Source: Buxus sempervirens (Eukaryota > Streptophyta > Magnoliopsida > Buxales > Buxaceae). Taken from it: DNA of 64,000 nucleotides. The notes under the pieces are model-generated. The model had not been told where the DNA came from, did not search any database, and saw nothing but the letters and a program-made list of their open reading frames with translations. The position numbers and the translations under genes were made by a program. Position 1 is the stretch's first letter. Every line of letters begins with the position of its first letter. The stretch is taken from assembly GCA_947561395.2 (NCBI GenBank), contig OX387190.1, forward strand, positions 11,960,858 through 12,024,857, read 5' to 3'. Shown in pieces: positions 21,880-34,930 of the stretch.

Positions 21880-23396
21880 ACTTTTCGATTGTTTTTCATC
21901 AACAATCGACGATCCGATAAGCATCATTGCGGTTACTTAAGTTCTCAAGTTCTCTTCGGCATCAGTCGCCGTTCCCATCTTCATCAGTCATCATAATTGT
22001 CTTCACCAACCCATAGCAACTGTCGGCGGCGACTGTTCTCAAAGTGTTCTCGTCATCTATTAGAAGAAGGCGCCACCTGCTCAAAGACAACAGACTCCTT
22101 TTGAAGAAAAGAAATTAATTTCAGCATCAGGTGTTGTCGTCAGGCGTCATCTTCATCTGTTCTCAGAAATCAATCAAAAATCATCAATCTTCAACTCTGT
22201 TTCAACGTCAGTAGTAAATGTGCAATAGGTGGACTGTCAACAACAACTCACCATCGGCAGCCATCGATTGTCATCTCCAACAGTCAGTTGTCTTCAATCG
22301 TCATCGATAGTCATCTCCTTCATCACGTCTTCAACAGCCATTGTTGTCTTCACCAAAGCAAGCAGCCACAGCATCAATCTCTGCGTCACATACTTGAGAT
22401 GCAAACCTCATCTATTCGTCTCCTTTTTTCAATCTCTTTGTTTCTCTTGTGTTCTCTCTCTCGTTGCCCTATTTTCTTCTGCCGCAAAGTATTTGTCTCT
22501 GTCTCAGTCTCCTCTTTTTCGATGTCTCCCTGTTTTTCACTTAAGCGAAGAGAATCCATCTACATCTCTCTTTTGGTCGCAAGCCTCTCTCTCACTCTCG
22601 TGTGTTTTCTCTTGCAACAGAGACATATTAAAAAAAAAAATTTGTTTACACTTGTCGCTGGTTCTCTCTCTCTCTTTCGTGAGAGGACCTCTGTATTTCT
22701 TTCGTTCTCTCACCTGTTTCATCATCATTGGCAATTGAAACTTCCGCAGCAGTTTTTCTTCATCTTCTCGTTTCTCTTTCTTCCGTTAGAGAGAAACCCA
22801 TTGGCTTCGTTGATTCGTCATCTTCATTGTTTTCGTTATCGTCATTCTTCATCGGCAATTGTCAATTTTCAGTGTGATTGTGGACTGAGTTTTTCTATGC
22901 AACGCTTCAGCCACCTGATTCCAGTCAAACCATCGTATCTACGAAATTGGTTGTCGCAGCCGCTCCTTTTTCGCAACTGTTAAACGGTTCTCACTTGAGT
23001 AGCAGACTAGACAATGAGATAAGTTCTTTTCTTGGTATTATACATTTGTGATTCTGAATGATTATCAATATTATCTCTTGTGGCTGGTTGGTTGTTTCCC
23101 ATGTACATATTCAGCCCTTTTCATTGAGCCTAATTTCATTTCCATCTTACCATCTGAAAACCTATATGTCACTAGTTTTCTTTTTATTAAATGTGGAGCT
23201 TGCCTAATTATGTGGAAATCTAAGATATTTGTTGGTCACTCCCCTTATTTTGAAATTTCAGTACTACTTGTTTGCAATTTACTTGTTTAGTTTGGACCTT
23301 GTTTAAAAAAAAAAAAGGGATCAGATTTTTCTTTATATCATGCAATACATTGCTTAGATTTGTTTGATCTCATTTGCTAGTTAGAATAGTCGTTGC

Positions 23397-24520
23397 ATGC
23401 ATTTATGCAGTGGTCACTTAGCGTCTAGCTTGAAGTCGTCCAGTGTCATGGAGGCCAACACTTTTGGTGCTTTTGCACAACAAATGCAAGACCAAATGAC
23501 AGCCATCCAAGATCAACTCCTAGGACTCCAAACTCAGTTGAGAACCTCCCAAGAGCAAACAAGAGACCTAGTTGTTAGGGTTGAGTCAATTGAGGGGAAT
23601 GATGTCGGTGAAGCTCCCATTGGTGGGGGCCAACATGTCAGACAAGAAAATAGGCCACCTCCTAGGCATAATTTTCATCGTCAGGATAGGGGTTATGAAA
23701 ATCTTGATTATGCTAACCCCAATGATAGAGTGATGAGTCACATCAAAGTAGATGCTCCTTCTTTTGATGGTCGATTAGATCCCTAGGTTTTCACCAAATG
23801 GTTGAAGGACATGGACTATTTCTTTGAGTGTTATAACCTGTCTGAAAATAAGAAGGTTAGGTTTGCTAAGATGAAACTCACGGGTAACTCTCAATTGTAT
23901 TGGGAGAGTGTGGAAGAACTTCGTAGAAGAGGTGAACCACCCATCCTTGATTGGATAGAAATGAAACATAAGCTTAAGTAGAAGTACCTACCCCGTTCTT
24001 ATCAGGGCAACCTCTTGGACCAATGGAATAATTTGAGACAAGGAAATAGGCCTATGACTGAATATGTGGCACAATTTGATGAATTCAGAATGAGGTGTGG
24101 AATCCTTGAAGATGAAGCTATGACCTTGAGTAGGTTTAGAAGAGGGCTCACTGATGAGCTTAGGAAATAACTTGTGCTTCGTGGCATTACCACACTTGGT
24201 CAAGTGTACACTTTAGTTCAAGATTATGAACTAGTGACTCAATCTTCATTTACTAGGTGTGTTGACAACCAGGTCAACACAAACAAACCTCAACCTTCAG
24301 TTAGCAACTCCTTGTTAGGACCACCTCCTCAGAAAATCAATCCTACTGGTGTACCACTTGCTAAGGACAAAGGCAATGGGGTTATTATTGACAATTCTAG
24401 GCAAAGTTCTATGGTTCAGTGCTTTAAGTGCAAGGGTTTTGGGCATATTGCTGTCAATTGCCCCACAAAAATACTTGCTAAGGAAGAATGATTTGGCAAG
24501 AAAGATAAGGGGATTATTGT
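23397..24520 (+). pseudogene. Gypsy gag with CCHC zinc knuckle, stop-interrupted
   Basis: From the start near 23451 (MEANTFGAFAQQMQDQ) a single frame reads HIKVDAPSFDGRLDP-stop-VFTKWLKDMDYFFECYNL, RFAKMKLTGNSQLYW, KYLPRSYQGNLLDQW, RPMTEYVAQFDEFRMRCG and RFRRGLTDELRK-stop-LVLRGITTLGQ, then the knuckle CFKCKGFGHIAVNC (C-X2-C-X4-H-X4-C). Three in-frame stops (23785, 23979 and 24168 regions) replace sense codons in otherwise colinear Retrotrans_gag sequence. No protease follows. Dead gag, truncated downstream. Confidence 0.85.
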
Positions 24521-27500
24521 AGGTTTTTTATTCCATTTATGATGACAGTTTTCTTTCAATTGGATGTGCAATAAATTTGTGATCGTCTGGCTGTTATAGT
24601 TTCTTTCTGTTACTCCCATTCTTCTGATTTATAATCATATATCTTCTTTTAAGATTCATATACTTCCTTGACCTACATATCCTGCAAGTGTTACCCACAT
24701 ATTGACATCTCCCATACTTTTTTTTCCACATTCATACATTATCTACACAATAAAGTTAGTTTTGCTGAATCTTTGTGACTCTTTCTTCAATCTATGTTCC
24801 TGTTTATTTGGGATTTTGTGTCCTTGATTGAAGCCTGATTTGAAGGTATTGGCACAGAAATAGTGGCACATATCCTACCAATTGCCTAGAAATCAGGTCG
24901 CTGAATTGTCAAAATAAAGTTGACTATAACCTTAATTTAAAGACAGAAAGGAACTTTAGTTTGTAGCTGCCTATTACCTGGAATTCAATCTGGTAATCAG
25001 CTAGCAAAACGCAGTAAAAAGCCTAACTGGGAAGGCTGGGATTCGTGTCTATGGCGGGAACCAACTGAAATTTCATGTGTTAACAATATAGAAAAAGGCA
25101 TGGAGTGTAGTGAAGTTCTGTATACTGTATAGTACATCGTGAATATGCACTTATAAAATGAGTAGGCTAGATATTTGAAGAAAAAAAGTATCATAGTTAA
25201 TAAGAAGGGAGCAAGGACAAAGGAAAAAGAATAAGAGGAAAGTTGCTCCAGTTTATTACATATCTGAGAGGAATTTAACTACCATGCCAGGGAGACAATT
25301 TTCTTGGACAATTCTTAGGAGTATTTTATTCAACTTTAAAAATTCCTTTCTAGGGATTGTAAATGACTTATATTTAAGTTTTGATTACAATTACAATAAA
25401 TTTCCTCATTTATTACAGGATAAAAAATTTGGTACTATGTTGTAACTATAACCAGTTTCTTTTGCTTAAAATAGATAAATAATTTCAGGGTGGATATAAG
25501 GAAAGAACATAATGTTCTTAAGATGGAAGATTTACATGATGGGATTTGGAGCCAACTATAGCTGCGCTACTGTCGCTAGAACAAGCTAAACACATTGGCC
25601 TAATGTTGAATATTTAAACCATGCAATAATAATGAAAAAATAGAAGAGAAATTGTGTGCACAGATTTTACGTGGTTCAGTATTGTGCCTACAGCCACAGG
25701 TGAGAAGGAAAATTTCATAGTATTAAAAAAACTTTAGCTATATTTCCAATCTCAAATTACAACCCAAGCCCGGTATGTGAGAGGAAATTCCCTATATACC
25801 CTTGCCATGGGAGGCTTTGCCACCTTGTACGTTCCAACCCCTTGGTTCAACCCAGTACAAAATAAATAAAGCATCCAGGGGAGGGACATTCTCCCATGGA
25901 CTCCTCTTCACTCTGCCCATATGGCCCCTCAGGTCCGTGGCCCTTTAAAGTTGGATAAAATATGAGCCCACACTCCAACACCTTCCAACCCCTCAGTTAT
26001 ATCTATGGGTTTATTGGTAAGTGGATCTGCTATGAAAGAATGCATTTTTGGTATATAGGCATGCAAAGGAATATAGTCTTTTTGAATCGAGTTCTCAAAA
26101 GTTTTTGATCTTGATACTGTCCATGCACTAAAAGCCCATAGACCTAGCCTGTACCTTGTAAGCTGGTTAGTTTAGATGATTTTAACCAAGGTTTGTATAG
26201 GTATAATAGGTTCTAATAGTTAAAGCAAATTTTTTAGAATGGTTTGACTTTCTACAAACACCTTATTTATGAACTTGTCAGAGTTGATACACAAGGAAAG
26301 AGGCTTCACTCCAAATCTTTTGTGAACTCCTTTGTACGTTATACTTGGAGGAATTTTTAAGTTTAGGGGAATTTTTAGGATCACATTCTTAGTTGCTTGC
26401 CTCTCACCTTCCCCAGTCTTCATCCATTTCTTCACTCTGATTTGTGATAAATTATTTAAGGACTGTTTGTTTCTGTTTTTGTGCTTACGATTTATTTTTA
26501 TTCACTTATTGCTTTCTTGGTTCCTGTTTTCTTTCTTCTTTAGTCCACTCATTCGGTGGCTTGCTTACTGTTTTAGTTTTCTAGTCACTTTGATTTTTGA
26601 TGACTTTTGCTAACAATTTTTCCTCATTATCCTTTCAATCATGTTTCCACTCCTTTATAACCTATATATTCAGTTTATATTACCCAGAGATCTGACCTTT
26701 CAACTAGGGAATAAATTTCAATAAACTTACCTGAAATTTACGTCTTATATCCAGTTGAACCCCGTAGAAAAATTGGAGTGAAGAAAGCACACAAGTGCCT
26801 TGAAATGCCTTACAAATGATTTATGATAGATGAATAATGCTTAGAACCGGATACAACCCAATCATAGCCCATTCTTTACTGCATAACATAAATATCACTA
26901 TGAAGCTGATGCAGTACATAAATAATTTTTCCTAAACTACAACATTACAAAGTAAAGCTAACATATCCATCTTGAATTCATCAGTTACAATTATTAGCTT
27001 AAATCTTTGAGCTTTAAATCTTTTTTCTAAAAAAATATTTGTTTCCCACCTTTTGAAAAAGTAAGCAGCATAGATCTCATCAGTCCTTGAGATTGATTTA
27101 TGGATTTCAAGCGGTGGTGACCAGACATTCTGTTCAAGAAAAAAAATGGAAATGGATTTTAGATTTGTGATATTCAATCTCGGTTGTTTAAAACTATTTG
27201 GTAAGAAATTTAGAATTTCTTGCAAAGAATTGCTGGTTCTTTTTGTTTTCCTCAGAAATATTTATGCCTGGCTGAAATGTAAATCCAAGAAAAGGGTTGC
27301 ACATGCTTCTGTTCTATTTTTTTTTCTCCTGGTTTTCTTTCTTTTTATCTTCACCCATATAAGAATCAAGTGTTTCTAGTGACGCATCCAATGTATTATG
27401 TTGCATTTCTTGACCAAAACAGTATAACATCAATAGTTACATGGGGGGTTATCATATATGCCTGTGATACTTGACACATTTTGGTTGTGTCAACCAAAAT

Positions 27501-27844
27501 GGTATACCACAGCTGTGCTCATCTGACCTCTGCCAGCATTGTTGATCTCACCACTTTACAAGTAGTCAGAATTTGTACTGTCAAAAGAAACTCTTGTAGT
27601 AGTGCTCAGTTAAAACTGTCTTCTGATGCTTAAAATGGTTTGCATCACCCAAAATTTCTGGGAAATTTAGTGAACTTATTTGAATTACTATCCTGCATTC
27701 TTGTCTTTATTTTTTATTATAGTAAAAATTATCACTAAATTGTTGAATGACTTTACTTTTGAATTTCAGAATTTTTTTTGTTTCAAATTTGTCTAAAAGA
27801 AAATAGGTTTAGTTTCACCTAATATTATTTGCTTCATTTTCTAG
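24521..27844. other. 3' part of the RABD1 giant intron
   Basis: No gene supported. 25640-25990 reads like a retroelement remnant (acgtggttcagtattgtgcc, then a CCC-rich stretch) but shows no ends or target duplication. The remainder is AT-rich and unassigned, ending in the ttttctag acceptor at 27844. Confidence 0.5.
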
Positions 27845-27938
27845 AATGGGAAACCAACCAAGTGGGAACAAGAATCAAGCAAGCACTGTTCAAATGAAGG
27901 GGCAACCAGTTCAGCAGAAAAGCAACTGTTGTGGTTAG
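27845..27938 (+). CDS. RABD1: RABD1 last exon, hypervariable tail with prenylation cysteines
   Basis: 94 nt including TAG at 27936-27938. Encodes (R)MGNQPSGNKNQ, STVQMKGQPVQQKSNCCG. VQMKGQP is typical of plant Rab1 tails, and the terminal CC pair is the geranylgeranylation site that anchors the protein to membranes. Intact and in phase with 15120, which supports a functional gene despite the 12.7 kb intron. Confidence 0.93.
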
Positions 27939-30900
27939 CCATTCATCCTGTATCTTTAGTTTTCTGTTGTATGTTTGTAAGTTCAGATAGATGGCTGCAA
28001 TGTGAAGACATATACATGGAATATCCTTGTTTGGATCTCCTACGACATTGTTAATCTGATATCATGCACTTCTCTATCTTAATATTTCCAATAGTATACG
28101 TACATAGAAAAATCTAACATATCTTAGACCAAACCTTCTGTTTTGGGAATTCCTATATGTAGTTAACTGAATTTAGGCTGTGGAATTCTGCATCATACAA
28201 ATGGGGCACATTTTGTCTCATGGGCATGTTCTTCCTTTTTCTCACATGGCTAATGCATAGTCCAAGCAAGTTGTCGGAATTTACAGAGGGTTGATGTGGA
28301 GAAACTTTGTATACACATGGTGAATCAGGAGTTCGATAAACAAAAACTTAAGCGCAATAATGGAGGTAAGAATTAAGATCTTTAATTTAAAGCATCCTGG
28401 AGCTGCTCCTGCTGCATCTTAAACTTCTTTGTACAACTACTTTATCTTCTTTTATATTCTCATGTTGAATCGCCTACGAATTATTGACTGATTGGCTCAA
28501 TCAAGGACTGGAATTGCTGCTAGTTCTACATCTGCTTCTCCTGCGACTTGTGCTCTTTCCCCTGCTAATACAGTAAGTTATTAAGGTTTATATATTCTAT
28601 GGCTCTGTAGGATTTGCTGTTGCAAATGATCCAACGGAACCGTATATGATGCTTCTGCCAGTGGATACATAGTTGTGTTACTGGAACTGTGCAAAGGAGC
28701 ATCTGGAGAATTGTAAATGGTGAGATGCTCTACAAATGGGTTCACGTCCTCTGCAATCGCATATGCGATTAGTGAGAGGGGTAACTGGTGACCCATGTCT
28801 CCAGGTCACTTGCCTGCTGCATGCCAATCCAAAGGGTAGTGGTGACCGGAGGGAAGTAGGTTTAGCTGTTACTGTCTCTGATTGCACCTCTGATTACATA
28901 CTACGACCTGTAGCGAGGATTTCCAACCTCTACTGACCTTCACTTTGGAGTAGGCCACTGTGGATGTTGGCTACAAAAGCGTGTGGAATGTTACGATCCT
29001 AAATGTTAAAATGCTTAATCAACCAAGGATTTTGGAACGAAGGTTAGTAACAACCCTCTTGAGGTTTCCAACGATGCCACTTTTCTTATTTTAGGTTTCT
29101 AAAACACCAGTTTATTATGTCGAGGTTTTCAATGTTTAACGATCTCTCCGTTTCAGACGCTTGGACTGTTAAAATATTAATTGAAAATTTACCCATGTTA
29201 TTTACATTTAAAAGTTAAAAAAAGAAGAAGCCTTTTTAGGCATTGAGTACCAAAAACGCCCTTGGGGCACCTGAGTCTGGTCTTTATCATTTCAAACAAT
29301 GTAGTAAACATTAAACCAACCCATCAAAGGACTTTTTCATTTGAACCAATGTTGTCAATATTAAACTAACCCGCTAAACGGTAATCATGGTATTTAATTG
29401 TAAGTAATCAGAATGAGAGGGGTCAAAATTATCAATGTTTTTTGTCTTTCCAGTTCATTAACATTGCCAAAATTTTAATGGTTAAAACCTCTAAAAGGGG
29501 GAGCTTATTTCACACTGCAAACCTCAGGGGAGAATGTGGGATTGACTAAGACCTGAAGGGGGTAAACTGTAAATATCCCTAAAATCGATACTATGTATGA
29601 ATGGACGAGGGCTTTTTGGAGATTATGTTAGAACAAAATCATTATTCTTAAGAACAATCTTACAATGTCATACCATAATATATGTTTACAAGGATATGTT
29701 GGTTTTTTCACTTTTAACTCTTCGAAGAAGACTCCTCAATAATTTTTATACCCTTCGGCATTCTAAACAATCAACCAAATTTTCATTTTGCCTATGTAAA
29801 GTATTAAATGTGTCATCTACTGGTATCTTTAAGAGCTTATATTCATGCAAAACTTTTATTTTATATAATTTATTTACTCTTATTATGTCGAGTAATGCAT
29901 TGTATTGTGTTATAGGTTAATGTAATATCATTTTTGTAAAGATGATATAGTATTTTCTCAAAATAGATAAAAATTATTTTTTATACAAGAGAGGGAGAAG
30001 AGTGCAAGTAAGAAGAATAAATCCCTTCTATCAAAGCTTGGTTTTAGTTTGGCTGTTTGGCCTTAAACCACATTCTGATTCAGTCTCCATTTCCACAAAA
30101 TATTTCTTATTTTTTCTTTGGACTCAATCTGTATTTTCTATTGAATCCTAATCTTGCCCCACCAATCTTGCCATCCACATGTCCTGTTTTCGACTTCGTT
30201 CCAGTGTTACTAATTATTTGAATTTGTCTGAGACGAATTTTTGTTTGGTGTGACGACAAGCATGAAAGAAGGATCTCTCACATACACACACACAAGAGTC
30301 AGATATGACTAAACTCCAAGTTGGGCAGGGCACCGAAAGTCTTATTGTTGCTCCGAAGCCCAAGGCTTATGGAAACTGAGTTGGTTAATCACTTAACCTT
30401 TAGGAACGTAACATTTCACCACGCTTCAATAACCAATGTCTACAGTTGCCCACTCTATTGACACTGACTCAATGGTAGTAATGATAGCCCTTTGATTCTT
30501 GGTGGCTTCACTCATTACTCAGTGACTTAGTACCATATCCATACATAATATTAAAGCATTTTAATCCAACCTATAGGTTGCCCCTTCCTTGATTTGGACC
30601 TAGGATGTGGTGGCTCGCTCCGATACCATTTGTTCTGTGCCTAACCATTGCTCTAAAAAAGCCCCCAGGCTTATAAAGACGGGAGACGGGGTTGGTTAAG
30701 CACTTAATGTTTAGGATTATAACAACTCATCACTGAACCCAACTCACCTTGGTCTCCCTGAATGCATAAATGTATCCGGGATATTGATACTTCCACTATT
30801 ATAATCTAATTCATGCTGGTCCACATCTGAAGGTTTAGTTCAATGGGGATCCATGCGCCTTCTGATGGATCAAAGTGAATCCACTCAGTGTCACCAGAAA

Positions 30901-31976
30901 ACCAGGACTCTCATCTAGAATATTGCTTTTCTTTTCTTTCTCTATTTGCCACGACTCTCATCTAGAATAGTGCTTTTCTTTTCTATCTTTCTCTATTTTC
31001 TATGCCGGATTCTCGTTTTCCGGTCACCAGTGCTGGCCGATTGAAAGCCAGGACTACATTTTTTTTTTCCTTTTTTGGATCTGAGACAGGTCGGTCCAGC
31101 TGGTCCGGTACAGTTTGTACCGGGACCGTGCCTGGCCGGTCCGGTCCCCAGCCCTGGGTCCAAAAAACCATGTCCACACTCGTACATTTCAGTTTTTCTT
31201 GTCCGTTGGCCTAACAAAATTAGTAGTCGCTTAGCGAATAATTTAAGAAAACTTGACGCGTTAATACAACAGGTAAATAAAAGTATCTTCTCTTTTCTTC
31301 TTAATTGATGGAATATACATAGAAACGGTTCAGTGATTTTTAACAAATGGTTAAAGGATTTACATAGAAAAAGGGGAGTGTATGTGCCAACCCAGAAGAA
31401 TTTTCTACCAAAAGGGCAATCTGCATTGGCTAAGCCATTCCTCCAAGCAGAACGAATAAGAGGCAGCTCCAATGAAAGGAAGTGGATAAGTCAAATAGAA
31501 AAATCTATGGCATCTAAAGAAATGGAAAGCAGCATATAACTAGAACTGGGTTTTCTCATGCAAGAGAGAAGTCTGTTGTGTCTGACTCCTCAGTATGTGC
31601 ACAGGAAGATGAAATTAGCTTCAGTGATGATACGGAATCTTCAATGTACATGGAAATTACAGCATTGAAATGCCCATAAAACAACATAGATAAAGACAAT
31701 CAATTGTTCAAAACCAGCTCAACTGGGGGAAAAAAGGAAATCAAATGGACTATTACAATTTTAAGGGATATTCTACTAGAATCTAACTTCTTAAATCTAT
31801 TTCTGAGATAATGAAGCAAAAAACACAGACAACCATTAGAAAACTGTTTTAAAAAAAGAGAAAATAAAAATCGCTCATACACGCAAACCCATGAAACAAT
31901 CTAAACAAAAAATGGCAGGAGGAAAGAAAACATTTTCATATCAAGATCCATGCCAAAATAAAAATAGGTATCACCT
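27939..31976. other. convergent intergenic region between RABD1 and RABA2
   Basis: The first few hundred bases after 27938 are probably RABD1 3' UTR, but I see no decisive poly-A signal. 28500-28960 has short GC-richer frames on both strands without recognisable domains. 29000-30200 is unassigned. A TRIM-like element is suggested at about 30250-30760. 31080-31160 is a GC-rich proline/glycine-coding-like patch with no family. The region next to 31976 is probably RABA2 3' UTR. Confidence 0.5.
30250..30760 (-). mobile_element. possible miniature LTR element (TRIM-like), decayed
   Basis: Minus strand AATGGTATCGGAGCGAGCCA at 30611-30630 resembles a primer site and is followed at 30631 by TGTTCTGTGCC, an LTR-like edge. 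Similar degenerate segments flank it: gcccaaggcttat...ggttaatcacttaacc near 30358 and gcccccaggcttat...ggttaagcacttaatg near 30662. Ends and target duplication are not resolved. Confidence 0.35.
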
Positions 31977-32459
31977 CTAGGAGGATGAGCAGCATGGCTT
32001 TTTTGTATTAGCCGCTGATCCTGCGACCTCAATCGTTTTCCCTTCCTTTATGGTGATAGGTGCGGGCTCCTCAAAAGATATGTTTTTCTTACTAATTATC
32101 CGGTATATCTCTGCAAGGATCATTTGGAAAGCCTTCTCAACATTTATTGCCTCAAGGGCAGAGGTCTCAATGAATGACAGGCCTTCCTTCTCAGCAAAAC
32201 TTTGAGCATCCTCAGTGGCAACCCCACGGAGATGCTTCAAATCAATCTTGTTTCCAATGAGCATGATCACAATATTGGAGTCTGCATGATCTCTCAGCTC
32301 CTTCAGCCAGCGACTGACATTCTCAAAGGTTGTTGGTTTTGTCACATCATATACTAGAAGAGCTCCAAGGGCGCCCCTATAGTAAGCACTGGTTATTGCT
32401 CTGTAACGCTCCTGCCCTGCAGTGTCCCATATCTGTGCTTTTATGGTCTTTCCCTCAAT
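31977..32459 (-). CDS. RABA2: RABA2 (Rab11-class GTPase), exon 2
   Basis: Together with 40062-40226 this gives a complete 215-residue RabA GTPase, the usual family length. Such proteins act at the trans-Golgi network/recycling endosome and cell plate in plants. Exon 2 (160 codons plus TAG at 31977-31979) contains WDTAGQE (66-72, switch II), [18 protein letters not shown] (125-128, G4), ETSALEA (G5) and the tail KKPCCSSS with the prenylated cysteine pair at 211-212. The acceptor on the minus strand is TATTCAG/ATTGAG. The wording ([38 protein letters not shown] split here) is closest to RABA2 rather than RABA1. No lesions. Confidence 0.96.
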   Translation of the reverse strand: MEGKTIKAQIWDTAGQERYRAITSAYYRGALGALLVYDVTKPTTFENVSRWLKELRDHADSNIVIMLIGNKIDLKHLRGVATEDAQSFAEKEGLSFIETSALEAINVEKAFQMILAEIYRIISKKNISFEEPAPITIKEGKTIEVAGSAANTKKPCCSSS

Positions 32460-34074
32460 CTGAATAGGAAAAAAAAGGATAATTTAAGTGATTTATAAAT
32501 TGAAAGGGCGTCACTAGACAGAAACCTAATGCTAAATGAGAAATCAAGATGATAACTGCACTAAACATAGTTGACATAATCAATAGTGAAGCAATTATTC
32601 CAGAAAATTGGAAATGCTGACACCCAATCAATAGGAAATAAAAGGATACAACAAATAAGAGGAATTCATGAACAAAACAAATGGAGGTATCCAGGACACA
32701 TGAATCAAATGAAAATTTTGATCACTGGCAACATATTAGAATTGCACAAGAATTATATGCCGACTTACTTTTATTTTCATTCTTATGGGAGCGGAGTTCG
32801 ATGTTTTAGTAATAATATTATCATATTAAAAAAAAAAATAAAAACAACAACAACTTGATGGTTACACATCTATTGAATATTCCAAATCCTCAAAATTCAT
32901 AAATAATAGTTACCTTACTCACAAAAGGACATTATAAATGATTCAGGTTGTGCAGAAACAGTTCAGAAAACCAATGACAAAAAGTAAAAAAAAAAAAACA
33001 TTACATGCCATCTGCTTATTGATTTATCATGCAATAACTCACAAGAGACTAGAAAATGGATAATGTTAAGAAACTTAAAAAAATGGAAGGAGGAAGCAAA
33101 AAGGGTGAAGGAAACTTTACAAACAAATACCCCAAAATCAATTACAACAGAAGAACATGTTGGGCTGGGATGAGTTGCAGCTTAATGATATGCTTTTCCA
33201 TATATATATTTTTTGATATGCTTTTCCATATATTCACTCTTAAATTGTGCTTCACCAGTAAAAATCAATAACAGCAATAATAAAAACATTAATGATGAGA
33301 AGGCACAGAATGCAAGTCCTCCTTTACCACAACCTTGAGATGGCCTAATTACAAGGATTGAAAAGTATCAATCCAGAAAGCAAGAATCCACCGCTTCAGA
33401 AAATCTGAAGAAAATTGATTCCCATACATGCAATCTCTTTGCTAAAATTCAATTACAATCGATGAAGCAAACAAGCTTTGCTAAACATTCTCCAAGGTAG
33501 GTAACAGAATAAAAATTAGTGTTTGAAATTATAAGGGGACAGACTTTTTCAATACAATGCAAGTGCAGAAGTTCGAGTCAGATATTGTTGGGTAAAGTGG
33601 AAAAATAAGTTGCATCACTGGATGCATTTAGAAGCAAACTGGAAATACTAGAACATAGTGGCATGCACCTAACGCATTGTGAAACAGTAGGCAGAAGCTT
33701 AATTTGTGTCAAGTTTGAGGTTGACCTGTCACTGACTGTTAATAATTGGTTGCTTGCAAACTGGGGATCTGCGGCTCATTGCAGATCCTTGGTGTAAACA
33801 TGTTGTTGTTTGAAACCAAGGTTCACCAGGCCAATTTTGGTGTCATTTAGTGAGGGCTCTGCATGCCGTGTCGCCAAAATTTCACCGGCACGCCACTCGT
33901 ACCACCACATAACCCGGACCACTATGCCTAAAAATTCAAAATATTAAAAGAATCCACACAAATTATAAAAATATATAAGAATATTATAAAAATGATAATG
34001 ATATATCATTATTGATAATAACTATAAAGAAGCTGAGAAGAAGAGGAGGGCAACAAGCAATCAGGTTCACGCTG

Positions 34075-34345
34075 CTGCTCCCTCCCCCTCTCTCATCCCT
34101 TTCTCTCTCTCCTCCATGTCCCTGTCTTATCCCTATCCTCTCTCACCTCTCTTTCCTTCTCTCTCTCTCTCCCTCTCTTTACTGTTTCCTTTTCTTTTTT
34201 TGGATTTCACCTACCTCCAGCACCTCTCTCTCTCTCTCTCTCCCCCTCCCTCCCCTCCCCCCACTTTCTTGCTTTCTCATCCCTCCCCAGCTTCCACCTC
34301 TCTTTCCTCTCCCCCATCCTTCCCTCTCTTGACAGTTTTTTTTTT
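34075..34345. repeat. long polypyrimidine (CT-rich) tract
   Basis: About 270 bp almost free of purines on the plus strand (ctctctctccctc blocks, ending in a T-run). Open frames on it (34012-34406) are low-complexity artefacts. Such mirror-like purine/pyrimidine tracts can adopt triplex DNA; none is shown here. Confidence 0.85.
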
Positions 34346-34930
34346 TAGATCCTGCATGGCACACTAGGCCTGCCATGAGGAATCCAGTGATTTCGACGGC
34401 ACGCAAGGTGGAAATCGCTCAAGAAATGGGCGGCCCAAGCAACATATTCCGCTTGTGCCGTCCATTTCTTATTAGATTTCAGCTGTTCACCGAAACCACC
34501 GAAAGGTGTCGTTTCTGGCCAGCACTTGCAAAACATGTTTGAAAATCATATGTCATGTCACCCACTGCTCTTACCATAGTTAGCATTTCCTTATACATGT
34601 ATTTAATAATTTCAATTTAATCTTATTGGCACTCCTTTTTGCCTAATTAATATAATTAGAATTCCATTAAAGCCACAAGTGGTGCAACTAGGAAGTCCCT
34701 TCATTAAACTTTTACTTGATCCAATTAGTTCTTGCTTAAAAACCCTAATTTGAGAAACTCCCATCATAACAATTATAATTGAACCAATTAGGGTTTCATT
34801 ACAATCGAACTATGTGAAAACATGTCCTAACATGTTTTATAACAAACGCTCCATCATTTAATATGTTTAGTTACACTATTATCCATTTTCTATGATACGA
34901 CATATAGAAGGAAAAGAAAAATTAGAGAAA

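Larger units (their letters stand above)
21088..24520 (+). mobile_element. Ty3/Gypsy fragment: 5' LTR end, long leader and gag only
   Basis: A TATA box at 21677, an LTR end ...GATGCATCA at 21863, a primer site at 21868-21879, a 1.5 kb leader and a gag frame are in the right order on the plus strand. Protease and pol are absent: coding similarity stops at 24491-24520 and no 3' LTR is seen before 27844. The LTR start is undefined (after the RTE relic, so at most about 775 bp long). The Ser/Leu-rich open frames at 22229-22983 lie in the leader and look non-coding. Confidence 0.75.

Noticed and set aside
22229..22983. 169- and 231-residue frames
   Set aside because: Overlapping frames of Ser/Leu/Phe-rich composition in the Gypsy leader; no family resemblance.
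30983..31472. Minus frame of 159 residues with Gly/Pro/Thr-rich part
   Set aside because: No domain, GC-rich patch typical of repeat-derived sequence; no splice or gene context.
34012..34406. Long frames in three phases over the polypyrimidine tract
   Set aside because: Low-complexity Ser/Pro/Leu or Arg/Glu/Gly translations of a CT repeat.
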